A DNA stretch of 64,000 bases from Cyclaneusma minus (lineage: Eukaryota; Ascomycota; Leotiomycetes; Marthamycetales; Marthamycetaceae), in contig JAKZHN010000001.1 in assembly GCA_037179335.1 (NCBI GenBank), positions 248,001-312,000 of the forward strand. Direction: 5' to 3'. Below the pieces are notes generated by a model, which made no database searches, was not told the origin of the DNA, and was given only the letters and a program-made list of their open reading frames with translations. Positions 1 to 14,027 of the stretch are shown here, piece after piece (the first letter of the stretch is position 1; every line of letters begins with the position of its first letter). The position numbers and the translations under genes were made by a program.

Positions 1-674
1 GTCAAAGACTTGTTTTTGCAAAATTTCCAATTTGTCTTGGCCAATTATAATACAGTTTCTTATCCATTTTGCCAATCAAATCGCTTAGATAGCTAAAAAT
101 TTGGCATTGTAATTGGCTAAAACCATTTCAGAACCGTCCCAAAACCGTCCCAAAACCGTGCACCGATCAAACTGTCACCAAATCTGGACGAGGAGAGTCA
201 TTACGACGGTTTTTAGTTCTACAACGATTATAACACCGCCCGCCAGGCCACGCACGCCCCCCTTAGGTATTTACGACCGCTGTTTATGGATTTCGAGGTT
301 AGAAGAGCGGAGGTGCAGAACCTTCGCATTTCGAGGGTTTAAACAGGCAGCCGTCGACAGCAGGGGAGCGTGGTGGCGGTGAGAATGGCGAACCATGATG
401 GAATGGATGATTCCCTATTAGTTTAGCTCAACTTTCTCACGCGCTTATAGGTCCACAGCTGACTTCTGGTGCTGTATATAAATATTTAAAGCCCACTTGC
501 AACACCCAAGGCCAATTCAAGAAGTTCGACTGCAGAACGAGACCCCCATCCAGTTTCAAGTGAAGGGAAGCCCGAGTGACTGGGTTCCCAGTAAGGTTCA
601 AGCGCTATTTGACGGGCGCTGTCCAAAAATTTCAGGAATCAGAAGCCTGAAGTGCAGATGATCCAAGTTACAAG
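1..674. other. Intergenic, no supportable gene
   Basis: The first 110 bases are AT-rich. They are followed by a short tandem of an 11-base unit (AAAACCGTCCC) near 129-158. A TATA-like run lies near 475-490, but no open frame with coding character follows it on the + strand. I see no gene in this stretch. Confidence 0.5.
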
Positions 675-961
675 CTGTCAGGTACCTAGGCAAATATTGA
701 CAATAGGGGAGTTCTGCGGTGACAAAACCTGCGGATGATTGATGGTGTGGATAACCAGGCTCCTTGCTCTCATCATCAAAACCTCGCCTTCTTCGAGCAG
801 AAACTTCCGGCACATCCTAAGTTCCCCGCTAAACCACAAAAGTAAGACAGGAACCGGAAGCAACGCAAGTGCAATGAATCCAAAACCCGCATTGCCCCAG
901 CAATACCCAAGCCGCTGATAAAAAACAGGTTCAGCGAAGGGTATCACAGCAGTAGAAAGAT
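675..961 (-). pseudogene. MFS transporter C-terminal relic
   Basis: On the minus strand the frame reads about 80 codons resembling the last loop and last helix of fungal drug:H+ antiporter MFS transporters. It starts with an IPFAEPVFYQRLGY-like stretch, continues with WGN, a hydrophobic helix and LLPVPVLL, and ends in a basic tail. A stop lies just upstream and no other transporter sequence is found, so only the tail survives. A comparable relic lies near 29.2 kb. The family call rests on the RLGYxWGN...LPVP signature recalled from MFS C-termini. Confidence 0.5.
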
Positions 962-1083
962 TCGTCAGTCGTCACTTAGATGTGGCCTCAGTCTCAAATA
1001 ATCTCACTTGCTTCTGGTACTTCACACCCAATGAAGCCTAATAACTCATCACGGAGAGCTTAGTGCATAACAGGACGATCTAT

Positions 1084-3247
1084 TTATGATGCAAAAACCC
1101 CAACCTCTACAATAGGCCCCTCATATGTTTTCCTCGCGTTGAAAACATAGTTGACAAGGCTTGCTATCACAACTGCTCCCCAAATCAACGAACTATAGTT
1201 CATGTTGCTCGAAGTGACTGGGAGGGTTGCCGGCCAAAAGCAGAAGAAGATCAAGACAATCAAGTAAACACAGCCCACGACATTGGTGACAATGCCCAGC
1301 AACCCCTTTATTCTCCATGGACCCCATCTCAATTGCTTCTCCTTTTGCAAAGTCTCGGCTTGAACTATGTCGGGGTGATCATTCTCTTCGGCAATATCGC
1401 CTCGTAGGCGACGCCAGAGAAGTAGGCTACACGCAATGAGGTAAGATGTGAAACATCCTTCTAAAGCTAGTGACACGATGTCGTTGAACACTGCTGTAGA
1501 TCCAATGTTGATGAGCCCGAGTAGAGCGGCGCCGACTGTGATGACCATTATTGCATTCACTGGGATCTGACGACGCTTTTCAACCTGTTAGATGTTAGGA
1601 ACTGAGGAATTTCCTCATATGGATGCGTAACATACCTTGGAAAGATGTAAAGAACAAGGCACACCTCGGTCTCGAGCAAAAGACCATAGCATACGACTTG
1701 CTGAGGCCAGAGCGCCCACTGCATTGCACCATGACATGAAAACTACAATGCTCACCATCACGGTTGCACCGCCGACTGATTGGACTCCGCTGACAAATAT
1801 TTCAACAAAGGGGTAGCCTGTGGGTGAGTTTGCTGCTGCTTCGATATCTCCTGCGCAGAACAGGATCGCTAGCAGCATACCAAAAGCAAGGACTCCATTC
1901 AGCATGATGGAGTAGAACATCGCTCGTGGAACAGTTTTTGCGGCACCTCTGATTTCTTCCGACATCTGCTTGCGGATTAGCTGATCGTTCAAAACGCACT
2001 TCATCCAAATCCACTTACGTGAATGGCGCCATCAGTCCCTAAGCTACTTGTTAGACATCTGGATGTTTGGATGTTTGCTTTCTAGAACTGACCTGTGAAT
2101 GGCGCAGCGACACCTTCCAGTCCGACAAAGAAAGCCAGACCCATGCTACTCCACCCGCTATTCACAAATGTAGTGAAAACCTCTTTTGCATCTGCGTGAG
2201 GAGCAAGCCGAACCAGTGGAATGAGAATGGCGAAGAATCCAAGGACATGGAGAATCAAAATCGTAACCTCGATTGCCGGCAAGAGTCTACTCAACACGGT
2301 GTTGATGCTCAGCGTGAGTAAGATGATACCCCAGTACATCATTGTGCCTTGCCATCGTTGCGGGTTGTATGAAGGATTGTTCTCAAGGGCAAGGGCTTGG
2401 ATAAGACTCGACGTGAAGAATGCGGCTGTGGCAGTAGCAGCTGTCCATCCCGCGACTGTCATCCAGCCTGGGTTATTATTAGTATTTCTTCTTGCTAGTC
2501 TCAGCGCTTCGGCTTCCGAGAACTTGCCTGTTATATAGCTGAGAAACTTCCTCGACCTTGGAGGGGCCAAAACGAACACGTAGTGGTATTGTCCTCCGGC
2601 AGTAGGAATCATCGAGTTCATCTCTCCCAACGTCATGAAGACGCACAATGTGCCAATCCAGGCTACGAAGAATCCATATATAAGTCCAGCTGGGCCGCCG
2701 CTGTTATGAGGGATCAATGAACATTCGACTGTGAAATTTGAGTAGTGAGTGGCTTACTTCTGATATCCTAACAAGAATGTACTGAAATCGTCAGCTCCAG
2801 AAACTCACGAAGATTGCAAAACAAGAAAGTAGCAGGGCTCTGGAGTTGAGACTTACGTCAACACTCCTTCCCACGTATTCGTCAATGTACAGGAGAATCC
2901 CACGATGCTTATAAAACCGAACCTGCGCTGGTCTGCGTTAGAATGCTTGGAAGATATGCCAGGAAGCTATCTCTTACAGCTAACATCTGCCTCTTTCCAG
3001 CCCTGGCCAATGCCAATGTATCACCCTCTTGGATATGCTGTCCTGTCAAATCGCTGCCGCGGAAACGCTGTCGGAGGGTTTCCTTGTCATCGATGGAGAA
3101 CATCTCATGCTCGGTGGGCGAGATGGGAGATTGCAGGATTGAGAATTCCGAATACCTTCGTCCTTGTCCCATTGGTGAGACCGGGCTCGAGTCCGAATAT
3201 CTTCGTTTGGCCGCCATTGGCGAGGTTAAACTCAAGTCAAAATTCAT
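1084..3247 (-). CDS. Amino-acid/choline permease, APC superfamily
   Basis: Minus-strand gene. Suggested exons: 3247-2978, 2927-2857, 2781-2758, 2700-2528, 2467-2093, 2038-2019, 1965-1636 and 1584-1084 (587 aa). It resembles the fungal amino acid/choline transporter (GABA-permease/Hnm1-like) group of plasma-membrane APC carriers. Visible family signatures are RRFGFISIVGFSCTLTNTWE, then GGPAGLIYGF, GEMNSMIPTAGGQYHYV with LAPP, the short exon encoding TDGAIH joined to MSEEIRGAAKTVPRAM, and a C-terminal YEGPI. The N-terminal 90 residues are Ser/Pro-rich and probably cytosolic; about twelve helices follow. Each junction was chosen because it restores the family reading frame. Two exons are very small (24 and 20 nt), and one intron (2468-2527) has a GC donor and is open in frame. 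The substrate cannot be read from the sequence. It appears intact. Confidence 0.87.
2468..2527 (-). other. GC-AG intron, 60 nt, stop-free
   Basis: Inside the permease the frame would read straight through 20 extra codons. The segment begins GCAAGT, contains a CTAATAAC-like branch site and ends CCCAG. Removing it joins SYIT to GWMTVAGW, the expected family sequence. Because its length is a multiple of three and it lacks stops, retention would only insert 20 residues. Confidence 0.7.
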
Positions 3248-4133
3248 CGTGTGTTGAAGTCAAGTTCTACCACCAAAACTTGTTGGTCGACTGGAAGGCA
3301 ATTCCTGTGACCAGGAATTGGTCTTCGTCTTGAGAGACCCTCCGCGAGGACGACATAGCGCGGGACAGGGCTGAAGAACTGCATATGTATGGTATGCAAG
3401 AAATCGATGTTCTATGCAAGGCGGCACAGTTATTCTTCAGCTCCGACCGAGGGGCTGGGCTACACATGGCAAAGAGACCACCCTCGTGCCACTTGGACTC
3501 CATAGAAGGTGTCCTTGGCTTGCTCTAGAATGCTTTGCCTAAAGACATTCATGTTACACAAACGCAAGGAATAGATAATTGCGTGTCGGGGCCGAATGAA
3601 TGTCCGAACAGCGATAGGGCGCAAGAACATCATGCGGGTATACGGCGTATTGCGGGAATACGACATAATAGCCGGCGAATCACATCCAATCCTACAAGCC
3701 CTGGTTCTGCAGGCTTTCAGCTGGCTGCACCACAGAATGGATAAATGTGACGGGATGCTACTGCAGAACCCATCCCAGAAACTTTGACCCTATAAGAGTG
3801 TCGAGAGTTATCCGCGGGAGATCTGGTATAACAAGCGGATTCATGCCCGCCCTCAGCTTCTCCATGTATCTCAATAAACACTACTTATCTGCAATGCCAG
3901 TGTGATCCTGTCCAAGTTACACAGCCCTCGAAGTCTCACACCGACAATCCTCGAAGATTCGCTCGAGGACAAGCCGCGGTAAGCCGAATGTTGGGCATTC
4001 TATAGCAAAGTAACCTTTGGATGCTCTTCGTTCAGTATCCAAGGCTGCGATCTTCTGAACTTTTTTGAGAACAACTGTTGAAATTTCAAAGACTCCGAAT
4101 TTTAGATTCTATCGATTATTTGTTTTCATATAT
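3248..4133. other. Permease upstream region
   Basis: This is probably the promoter and 5' leader of the permease. It is GC-balanced up to about 4080, then grades into AT-rich repeats. The open frames here show no coding character. Confidence 0.4.
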
Positions 4134-4370
4134 GGTTTAAGTCGTCATATGCGGAAAAAAAGGAGATAGTGATTAAAAATCAATATATTGCGGGGCATAA
4201 CCAGCGAAGCTGGCTATTTTAGTGCCAAAAAGGCTTTTAAGCAAAGCCTATATAGCTGGCGGTATGTAACCGCTATTCCGGATAACGGCTTTTAAGCTAA
4301 AATAGCTAGTTTAATTGGCTAAGGCTATATAATTAAATTAAATAGAATTATATAGGACGGGAAAAAGGAA

Positions 4371-4576
4371 AATTAAAAGCTATAATTAACCGCGATTTTT
4401 TGCTTTAAAACTTTAAAGCTTTTAAAGCTGGCGTTGCAAAGATTTTTTATAATTTGGTAAAATTACGGCCTTATATCGCTAGCTACGCTAGCGAAATGGA
4501 TTTTTAATTAATGGCCAGCTTTATTAAATTATATAACACAAATTAGCCGCCTTTTTTATTATATACCAATATTATA
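4371..4576 (+). repeat. Direct repeat copy A
   Basis: About 206 bases that align with 16451-16658 in the same orientation. Shared landmarks are AATTAAAAGCTATA at the start, a TTTAAAGCTGGC segment, AATTTGGTAAAATT, a GCTAGC-TAC-GCTAGC hairpin and ATATACCAATATTATA at the end. This copy is heavily AT-shifted. It could be one end of a large element whose other end is copy B, but I could not define termini or a target duplication. Confidence 0.6.
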
Positions 4577-6458
4577 TATAATTTAAATTATTATATAAAA
4601 AAGAGAAAATAATAATTAAAAATTAATATATTGCAAGACATAATTAATAAAGCTAGTTATTTTAGCGTTAAAAAGATTTTTAAGCAAAGCCTATATAGCT
4701 AGTGGTATATAATTGCTATTTTAAATAGTGGCTTTAAAATTAAAATAGCTAATTTAATTGGCCGAATTTAAATAAAGCGCTAGAAGCTATGCTTAAAAAA
4801 AGAAAATTAATTAGCAATTTTTTTTAAAAAAAACAAATAAAAAGCGATTAATAAAAAAACAAAGGCTTAATTGAAATTTAAATTTTAAATTGTATTTATA
4901 ATAATGCTTTATTATATTAAAGCTTTAATAGCCTATATATTAAATTTTAAATTTTAATATTTCTATATTAATTGCGTAAAAAGCAGCTTTTTTATAAATA
5001 TTATAGCCGGTAAATTCCTTTTAATTAAAAATGCAGAAAAAGCAAAAACGGCTTTTAATTATAAAAATATGATAGTTATAATTATAAACTTTAATTAAAT
5101 AATAAAAAAATAATATATAAAAAAAATAAAAACTAAATAAAAAAATGGTGCAAAAAGCAGCAATTAAATATATTTTAATACCAATTGGTATAAAAATTAT
5201 ATTAATTTTCTAATATTTTTTATTGGCTTTGCTATTAAAAAAATTAAAAATCGTATATTTATTATTATTAAAAATATTATATATTAGCGCTATATTTTTT
5301 ACTTTTTAAATTTTTGCCAATTTTTAATATAGAATTATTGCTTAATTATTAATTTGCTAATTTTAAACATTTTTATTTATCTGATTTTTAATCTATTATT
5401 AAATATAAATTTATTAAATTAAAAAAAGTAAAAGCTGGATTAGAAAGTTGGCTGGTATAAATATTGGCGCGAAACTAATTATAATTTATAATATATTAAA
5501 TTCAAGGCTAAAAGCCTTTTTTTTAATTATTTTGCAAATAATGCATTTTTTATATAGCAAATTTAATAAAAATAAATAAAAAAGCTAAATTATTTTATAA
5601 GCAAATAATATAATTATATTTAGTTATAAAAATAGCGATTTAAAAAAAATTGAAATTTAGCAATTTCTTTTTATTTAAAGCTATTAATTTTGTAAAAATA
5701 AATTTATTTTATTAGCAATATAAAAATAGCTAAATAAATTTTAAAGCCCTTTATTATATAAAACCATTTTTAAAAGCGCTAGTAGCTTTGATATTTTTTA
5801 AACATATTAATAGCTAAATTATTAAAAGAAATTGCAAAAGCTTAAAAACTAATATTTTTCCATTTGTTTAATAATTATTAATAATAATACAAATTTATTA
5901 ATAAAGGCATTAATTAATAATAGCTAGGAAAATAAATTTTAATTTAATATTTGAAAAGCTTGTTAAAATTAGCAATTGGAAAAATATAAAATATTAATTG
6001 GCATTTTTTAAAATATGCTTTAATAAATTATATTATATTATAAAATTATTTATATAAAATTATTTATATAAATAATAATAATAATTTTTTGCCAATTAAT
6101 GCTTTAAATTTAAAATACCATTAAAATTGTTTAAATTTTTAAAAAATTAATATTTAGCAATTTCTTTTAAATTCCAAAAGCAATAATGAGTTGTAAAAAT
6201 ATATAGAATTAAAAAAAGATGCTATACAATCCTTTTAGCAATATTTAAAAAACAATTAGTAAAAAAGGCGCCAAGGCCGGCGCTAAAAATATTGCTAAAA
6301 AAATAAGTTTATACCCAATTTCTATTATTAAAAGATTTAGTGCTGTTAAATTTGGAAAATAATTTTAGCTATTAAAATAAATTGTTTTTAATATATTTTA
6401 AAATACAATGGCAAGCGCTAGCCAATTTTTTCTTTAGAAAAAACGCAATATATCACAA

Positions 6459-6674
6459 TGGTCAAGATAAATTGGCAAATGGGGTGCGTTATATATATTC
6501 CTTAGCTTTGAAAAATAGCCGCTGCCTTTTTTAAATAAAAATGGCAACGCCTAAATATTATGCATTAAAAGCCTTGCTTAGCTTTTTTAATAAATAACGC
6601 TTTTCTTTTATACGCCTTTAATGCATATATTTTATAAAATACCTGCAAAACACCCTTTTTGGCCCCGTATAATA
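6459..6674. repeat. Left LTR (216 bp)
   Basis: Aligns along its whole length with 13812-14027. The shared core begins CTGCC/CTGTC followed by TTTTTTAAATAAAAATRRCARCGCC and ends with GGCCCCGT plus a short AT tail. Confidence 0.72.
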
Positions 6675-9600
6675 ATTATTTCCCCTTTTATAATTTTAGG
6701 CCCCAAAGCTTTTAAGTGCAAATTTTCGCTTTCCGGTAATCCAATATTTAGCTTTGGTTATTAATTTTAGCTTTTTATTTTAGCCGCCTAATTTGGTAGA
6801 TTTTCATTAATTTGCTATTATTAATAACCACCTTTAAATTTATTTTTGCTTAATTTTTAAAATTTTCGTTTTGGTATATAATTTATGCTATTTATTATTG
6901 GTTAATTCTATATTTTTATTTAATTATTTTTATTATTTCAATTTTTATTTTATTATTTTAAAATTTGTTGGAATTTTGTTATTTTTATTAGCTTATATAT
7001 ATTTTTCCAGCTTTTTTTTTTTTGCAAATGCCAAAAAGTTAATATAGCGGCAATTTGTTTTAAATAATTTATTTTGAAAATTTTCTAATTTTTTGCCCCC
7101 TTTTTTTTATATGCGCATTATACATTTTTTGCAATAACGGTATATTAATTTTTAATTGCGTTTTTAACCTTTTTTTTTAATTCTTTGGCAAATTTTAGGG
7201 GTTTTTGTTTTTCTAATATTTTTTTTATTATAATAATTATTTTAGGCCTTATTAGGATTTTATTTATATAAAGCCGGCTTTCCTATTTTTATTAAATTTC
7301 TTTTTATTATTGCCTTATACAAATTTTTTAATATGCATTTTTTTGGCAAAAATTAGGTTTTTTGTTTTTTGTTTTTTAATTTTAATATTATAATTTCCAA
7401 TATTTTTAATTGCAAAATATAAAATCTTGGCGGCGGCTTAATTTAAATTTTGCGCAATAGAAATTTTAATCATAATTATAATATTAATATTAAATTTGCA
7501 ACTTGCTGCAAAATTTAAATTATATTTTTACCAAGCCCGTATTTGCGTTTTAAATCCGTATTTGCGCTTATTATATACAAAATTTCTATTTAAATTTCCT
7601 TTGCAAAATTCTTAATATTTATAGCTAGGCTGTAAATAATTTTAAATGCAGTTATTATTATAATAATTATAAGCCTTTTTATTATATAATAAGCTTATAC
7701 TTGCTTTTTTTATTTTTCTTTATTAATTAATTTAATTAAAAAATAATATAAAAATTGCCGAGAAAAAAAATATTTTAAAATTTATATGTTTTTAAAATAT
7801 AAAATATATAATGCATTTCAAAATATTATAGCTATAATAATAATTTTAATTAAAATAATTTTTGCAATTTATACCTTAATATATATAGCAATTAATATTT
7901 AATGCTATTTAATAAATTTACTTTTTATTCTTTTGCGCATATTTAATTAGGGTATAAATAAATTATAATTTTAATTATTTTGTTAATAATATTTTATTTA
8001 ATATAAAAAAGAAAAACCGGATTCTTAATAATATAATATAAAATATAAAAATTGTAAAATTAATATATATAAATTAGATTTTCAAAAAAAATTAATTTTT
8101 CTTTTTTTGCTAACCGGATTTATTTTATATAATATACAAAAGTTGTAAGTTTTATTTGCGCATTTTATAATTTTTAATTAAATTAAGCTTATTATCTAAT
8201 TTTTGAGTTTTTAATTTAATATTTTACAAAATATAATTTTATTTAATTTAATTTAAAATATAAAAAATTAATTAAAGTTATATTTTTATATTTTAAATAC
8301 CTTTATTTTTATTTTTGCTTAATATTATGTATAATTGGGCATTTTCTATTTAAATATAAGGCTAAAGCTAGCCTTTTTTTAATGCTTATACTTTTTAAAT
8401 AATTTTCTCGCTATTATTATAATTTAGTTTTGGTATTTCTTTAATAAATTTATTTAAAACTATTGGGGCATTTTTAAGATTTTCTTAAATTAAGATTTAA
8501 TTACAATTTTAATTTTAGCCTTTTTAATATATATAAAATGTAAATTAACCGTTTTTATTTTTTTATATATTATAATTTGTTTTAATTTTCTATTTTTAAT
8601 TATTTTTAAAATCTGTAAAATTTGTAAAATATAATTTATATATATTATTTTAAAATGCCTTAATAAACTTTAAAAAGCTAATATAAAAAATATTATACAA
8701 TTCTTTTAATTAAAGTTTAAATGGGAATTTTAAGCAATAAGCTTAGGGTTTTAGTTTTTTAATAATAAAAGAAAGTCTATATATTGTTTTACTAGCATTT
8801 CAGCTTTAAGGCATATATTTTTAATAAATGAAAAAAACCCAATTTTTTTATTAAAATTTATAGCCTTATATTTTCTTGCATATTATTTTATATATTTATT
8901 AATAGTAATTCTCCAATTTTTGCAATAATATATATTAATTATATATTTCTTTTTTTTTGCTTTTTTATATTAAATATTTTAATTTTTATAAATTATATAA
9001 AAAACTTAATACTAATTTATAAATAATATATATTATAAAAAAAATCTAATATTTTTTGCTTCGCATTATTATAAACAAACTTTATTATAGCTAATTAAAT
9101 TATCCATTTTTTTATTATTATTGCAATAATATTATATATAAGCCTTTAAAATCTGGTTTATTTGCTTTATTTACCTCTTTATTTAAAAATAAAATATAAT
9201 ACTATATTTATATATTACATAAAATTTATAATAAAAGGCTTTTTATAATATATTGGTAAATACCAAGCTATAATTAAATATAATAATTTTATTGAAAAAA
9301 TAATTTTATTAAAAATTGCATATTAATAATTTTAATTATATATATAAATTGCAAAGCCTTAATATAATAATTTATTATTATTAAAATAATTTTATATATT
9401 TTATTTACATATTGTAATTTTGGCAAGCTTATAATAAAATCCTATAGTAAATATATTTATAATATATTGGTTAAAAATAAAGGCTATAATTAATTATAAA
9501 GTATATATTAGCGAATTTTATTTTATTAGCAAAAATAATAATTGCATATATAATTTTATAATTTTATATTTATATTTAATTAATAATATTTATAATGAAT

Positions 9601-12600
9601 TAAAATTAATATTTGGTTTGTTTTAAAATGGCCTATTAATTTGCTATTATAATAAATATATAAAAATTTATTATATAATATATTTATTGCAAAAATACAC
9701 AATTTGCCTTTTTTATATAATATATTATTTTTAAATTGCCATTATTTATTTTTATGCAATATAAATTAATTTTATATTTTTGTTATATATTTATTATTTT
9801 TTTAAGCCTTAAAAATAATTATAAAGCTTGCTTTAATTATTTTGGTTTTTGGATTTTTACAATTTAAATAAAATATAGCTTTTTATTTGAAACTTTGTAT
9901 TTATAATGCATAAATAAAGCGTATAATATTGATTTTCTAATTTAATAGTTTTAATTAAAATATCATTGCCGTATTTAGAAAAGCAGCTATATTTTTTTTA
10001 AATTATATATTTAATATATAATTAAATAAATAATAAAGCTTTTATTATAATATAGGCAAAAATTTCTTTAATATCTTTATTTAAATATTTTTATTGCTTT
10101 TTTATAATTTAGCCTATAAAAAAATTAGCGGGATTTTTATTTTTTATAATATATTTAATTTTAAAATTTTAAAATTTATTTTGCTTAATATTTATTAAAT
10201 TTCTTTGTATTTATAAAATAATATAAATCATTATAATTTAAAAGCATTTAAATTTTATAATATATATCTTTAATATATTATTTTTAATATTAAAACAAAA
10301 ATTGCAAGTAATTTATTATTATACATTTAATATATTAGCTTTGCATTAATTAATTTACAAAATTAAAAAGCTATTAAATATTAATAATATTGCTTTAAAT
10401 AATTTAAGTTTTTAAATTGCTTTAAAATTTCCAATATTATAAATTTAAAAATATTATGTATAATTTACAAATATTTTATAAAATTAAAATATTGCAATAT
10501 TGGCTTATTTGCAAATATATCTTTAATGCATTAAAAAGCCTTTTGCGCTTTTAAAAGCTATTTAAATAGGCCTTTTTTATTATTATTTATATTATTAATA
10601 AATAAATTGGTTATAAATAATATAATTTTATTATATTTTAAAATAAATTATTTATAAAAATTGGCTTATTTTAAAGATAATTGCAATTTTATATATATAA
10701 TTAATATAGGCCATTTTTAAACAGCGCGTATTTTTTCCAGCTTTATATATATATATATATATATATATTCTTATTATAAAGCCTAAAAATAAAATTTTAT
10801 TTATTTTAAATTTATATTTGCTTTTTTTTATAAAAGAAAAATATTTTTATAGCTTTTTAAATATGGCTTTTATATATTTATTATATTTCTTGGGATTTTT
10901 TAAATAAATTAAAATATTATTAAAATAAATTATTATAATAATATTTAAAAAAAAACAATTAAGCGCTATATTTATATAAGCTTAAAATATAATTAATATA
11001 TTTACCAATTTAATTAATATTACCAAATGTTTAAAATAGATAATTTTATATAAAATACCTTTTTTTATAAATTTTATAATACGCATTTTTAAAATCTAAC
11101 TTAATAAAAAATTTGGCTTTCCTTAATTTAATTAAAAATTTATTAATTAAAACAAATAGGCAGCAATTTTTAATAATAATATTATTTAATTTTTTATAAT
11201 TCATATATAAATGCAAATTACTATTATTTTTAAATATAAATAATATAAAAGCTTTTATTAAATTCTTTAATTTATAAATCCAGCTTTTTATTAGCGCATT
11301 ATTAAGATATTTCTTTAATATAATTAGCTATTTTTTAAATAATTTATAAATAAATCAATAAAATAAATTTGCTTTAATTTTTATAATATAATTTTAATTA
11401 AAATATATAAATAATATACCAGTTTTTATTGCATTAAAAGTATTATTAAAATAGCTTAATTTTTTTGATTTTTTATATTTTAATTCTTTGCTTTAATTTT
11501 AATTTTAATTTTATTATATATTTTTTGCAAATATTTTTAATGCTTAGCAATTTATAGCTTTAAAAGCATATTAAAATCTAGTTTTTTTTATTAAAATGCT
11601 AATATTTTGCCCAATATATATATAATAGAATTCTTATTTAAATTTATAATATTTTTTTATTTATTTTGCTAAATACTATTTTATATAATTTAATATTATA
11701 TTTTTAGGTTTTATATATAAAATATTTTATATATAATAATTGTTTATTTACTATATTTAAAGTATAAATTATTACGCCTAATTTTTTTAATTGATTTAGC
11801 TTATTTTAAATAATAATTTTATACTTAATTTAGCATTTATAAATAAAGCTGGCCTTAATTTAATTATAATATTTATTCCTTATTTATTTAAATTAAGGCA
11901 TATTTAAAGCAAATTATATAAATACTCAAATATTTTATATATTTTAATATTTTGGTTTTTTATATTACCCTTATTATTAAAAACTTTAATAAAAAATTTA
12001 TAGCATTATTTTATTTTTATTTTATTTTTATTAAAAAAGCAAATCTATAAAGATTATATATATATATATATTAATTTATGTTTATTTTTTTGCAAATATT
12101 AATAATATAAAGTTTCTATTTAATTTATTATTAATAAAGGCAAAAACGGAAATTATATTCCAAATATTAATTGCAATTAAATAATCGATTATTATATATT
12201 TTTGCCTTATAAAAAACTTATTAAATGAAGTAATTATTAGTAATTTTTTTTCTTAATTATTGTATTTGTATTTATAATTTATAAAATTAGGCATTTTATT
12301 TACGGCTTTTATAAAAAGGCTTTAATTATATTTATTTAAATTATAATTATTGTAATTTTAATTTTAATTAAAATTATTTTTATATAATTGGCCTTCTTTT
12401 TATGGCCGCTAAAATTATTAGTATTTAAAATGTATATTTTATTATTGGGCTATTTATATTTATAAATTTTATATTTAAGCTTTTAGCAATTTTAATATAT
12501 TTTCTTTTTATAAATGCAATTGGCTAGGCTATAATTATTAAAATTATAATTAAGGTATAAAAAAAGCCGGTATTGATTTTGGCTATATTGCTGGCTTTTA

Positions 12601-13811
12601 TTTTAGTAATAGCCGTTTTGTTTATTTTTGCAATTGGGTTAATATTAAATTAGTATATTATTTTTTAAAATATTATATAAATTTCATAATTTATTATAAT
12701 TATTATATTGCTTTTGTAAATTATTTGTATTAAATATATTTTTAGCTTTAAATTAGAAATTGGGCCTATTTTTACGCTTATCATTTCCGGCCGTATTAAA
12801 TACATATTATATATTAATTTATAATTAATTGCCTTATTAAAAAACAAAATCCTATTTAATATTATTATAAAGCTTAAAAATAAATTAATTATTGAAAGAT
12901 ATAAAAACCATATTTTTTATATAAAAAGACAAAATCTTTATTTTGCAATAAAAATTTTCAATTCCTTTTTAAGCCTTTTTAATAAATTAATTTAGTATAT
13001 GCAATATATATTATTATTTTGCATTTATTATATTTAATATTAGATTTTTAAATTCTTTTTATACTTTTTTTTAAATTTATAATTTATTTGATAATATTGC
13101 TATATAATATATATACGGCCTTTAAATGCAATTAAGGCATAATAAATATAAATTATATTATTTTTTAAAAAAAAAGAAAAATTGCGCATTAAAATAATTT
13201 TATAAATTATTAAATTATTTATAATATTTATATATATTGCATATATAATATAGCTTAATATTTAATATATAGAGATTTTTAAATATATAAAACCTTTTGG
13301 TAATTAATTGCTTATTATTAAAATTTAACCTAAATAGGCTGTATTTACAAATAAGGATTATAATTTTGGCTTGCAATTTTGCAATTTTCTTTTTGGCTTT
13401 AAATTTTTAAATAATTTATTAAATAGCTGCAAAATTATTAAAATTTAAATTGGCTTAATTCCAAATTAAGCTCAAAATAAAAGTAAAAGCTTAATTAATT
13501 TTAATTTTATATAATATATTTATATTTTTAATTGGGGCATTTTAATTACTAATATTGGTAGCGCATTTATTAATATTATTAATAAATATATTATTGCTTT
13601 TATTAAATGCAATTTTCTAATTTAGCCTATAAATTTTACCGGTATTATTGCCAATATTAAGCTTTTTTAAAATTGGGCAAAATTAATTTTTAAGGCTTTT
13701 AATAAAAATTTTATAAATAGGATTATTGCCAAATTTGCGGCTAATAAATTGGATAATTATTGTTTTACTAAATTATTGCCTTTTAAAATAAAAGCGGCTA
13801 TTTTATTATAA

Positions 13812-14027
13812 TAATTAAAATAAATTAATAAATTAAATATATTATATATCTTTTTTAATTATAAAAACTAGCTGCTGTCTTTTTTAAATAAAAATAACAG
13901 CGCCTAAATATTATATATTAAAAGCCTTGCTTAGCTTTTTTAATAAGCAACGCTTTCCTTTTACGCGCCTCTAGCGCATGTGCCTTATAAGGTGCCCGCA
14001 GGGCACCCTCCTCGGCCCCGTGTAACA
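13812..14027. repeat. Right LTR (216 bp)
   Basis: Same length as the left LTR. Its right half is much less RIPed: the last 100 bases retain CGCGCCTCTAGCGCATG-like GC-rich sequence and the terminus TAACA. Confidence 0.72.

Larger units (their letters stand above)
6459..14027. mobile_element. LTR retrotransposon, 7.57 kb, RIP-degraded
   Basis: Two direct repeats of identical length (216 bases, 6459-6674 and 13812-14027) bound the element. The 5' copy starts TGGTCA and the 3' copy ends GTGTAACA, giving TG...CA termini. The internal 7.1 kb is too mutated to identify gag, protease, reverse transcriptase or integrase, so neither the Gypsy/Copia class nor the strand can be assigned. The flanking five bases (CACAA versus TAATA) do not form a convincing target duplication, possibly because they were mutated too. 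Confidence 0.7.

Noticed and set aside
113..382. 89-codon frame at the left edge
   Set aside because: No coding character or family match; covers a tandem AAAACCGTCCC repeat.
12665..12847. 60-codon open frame in the AT-rich block
   Set aside because: Composition is Ile/Asn/Lys/Tyr only, as expected for random AT DNA; no family features.
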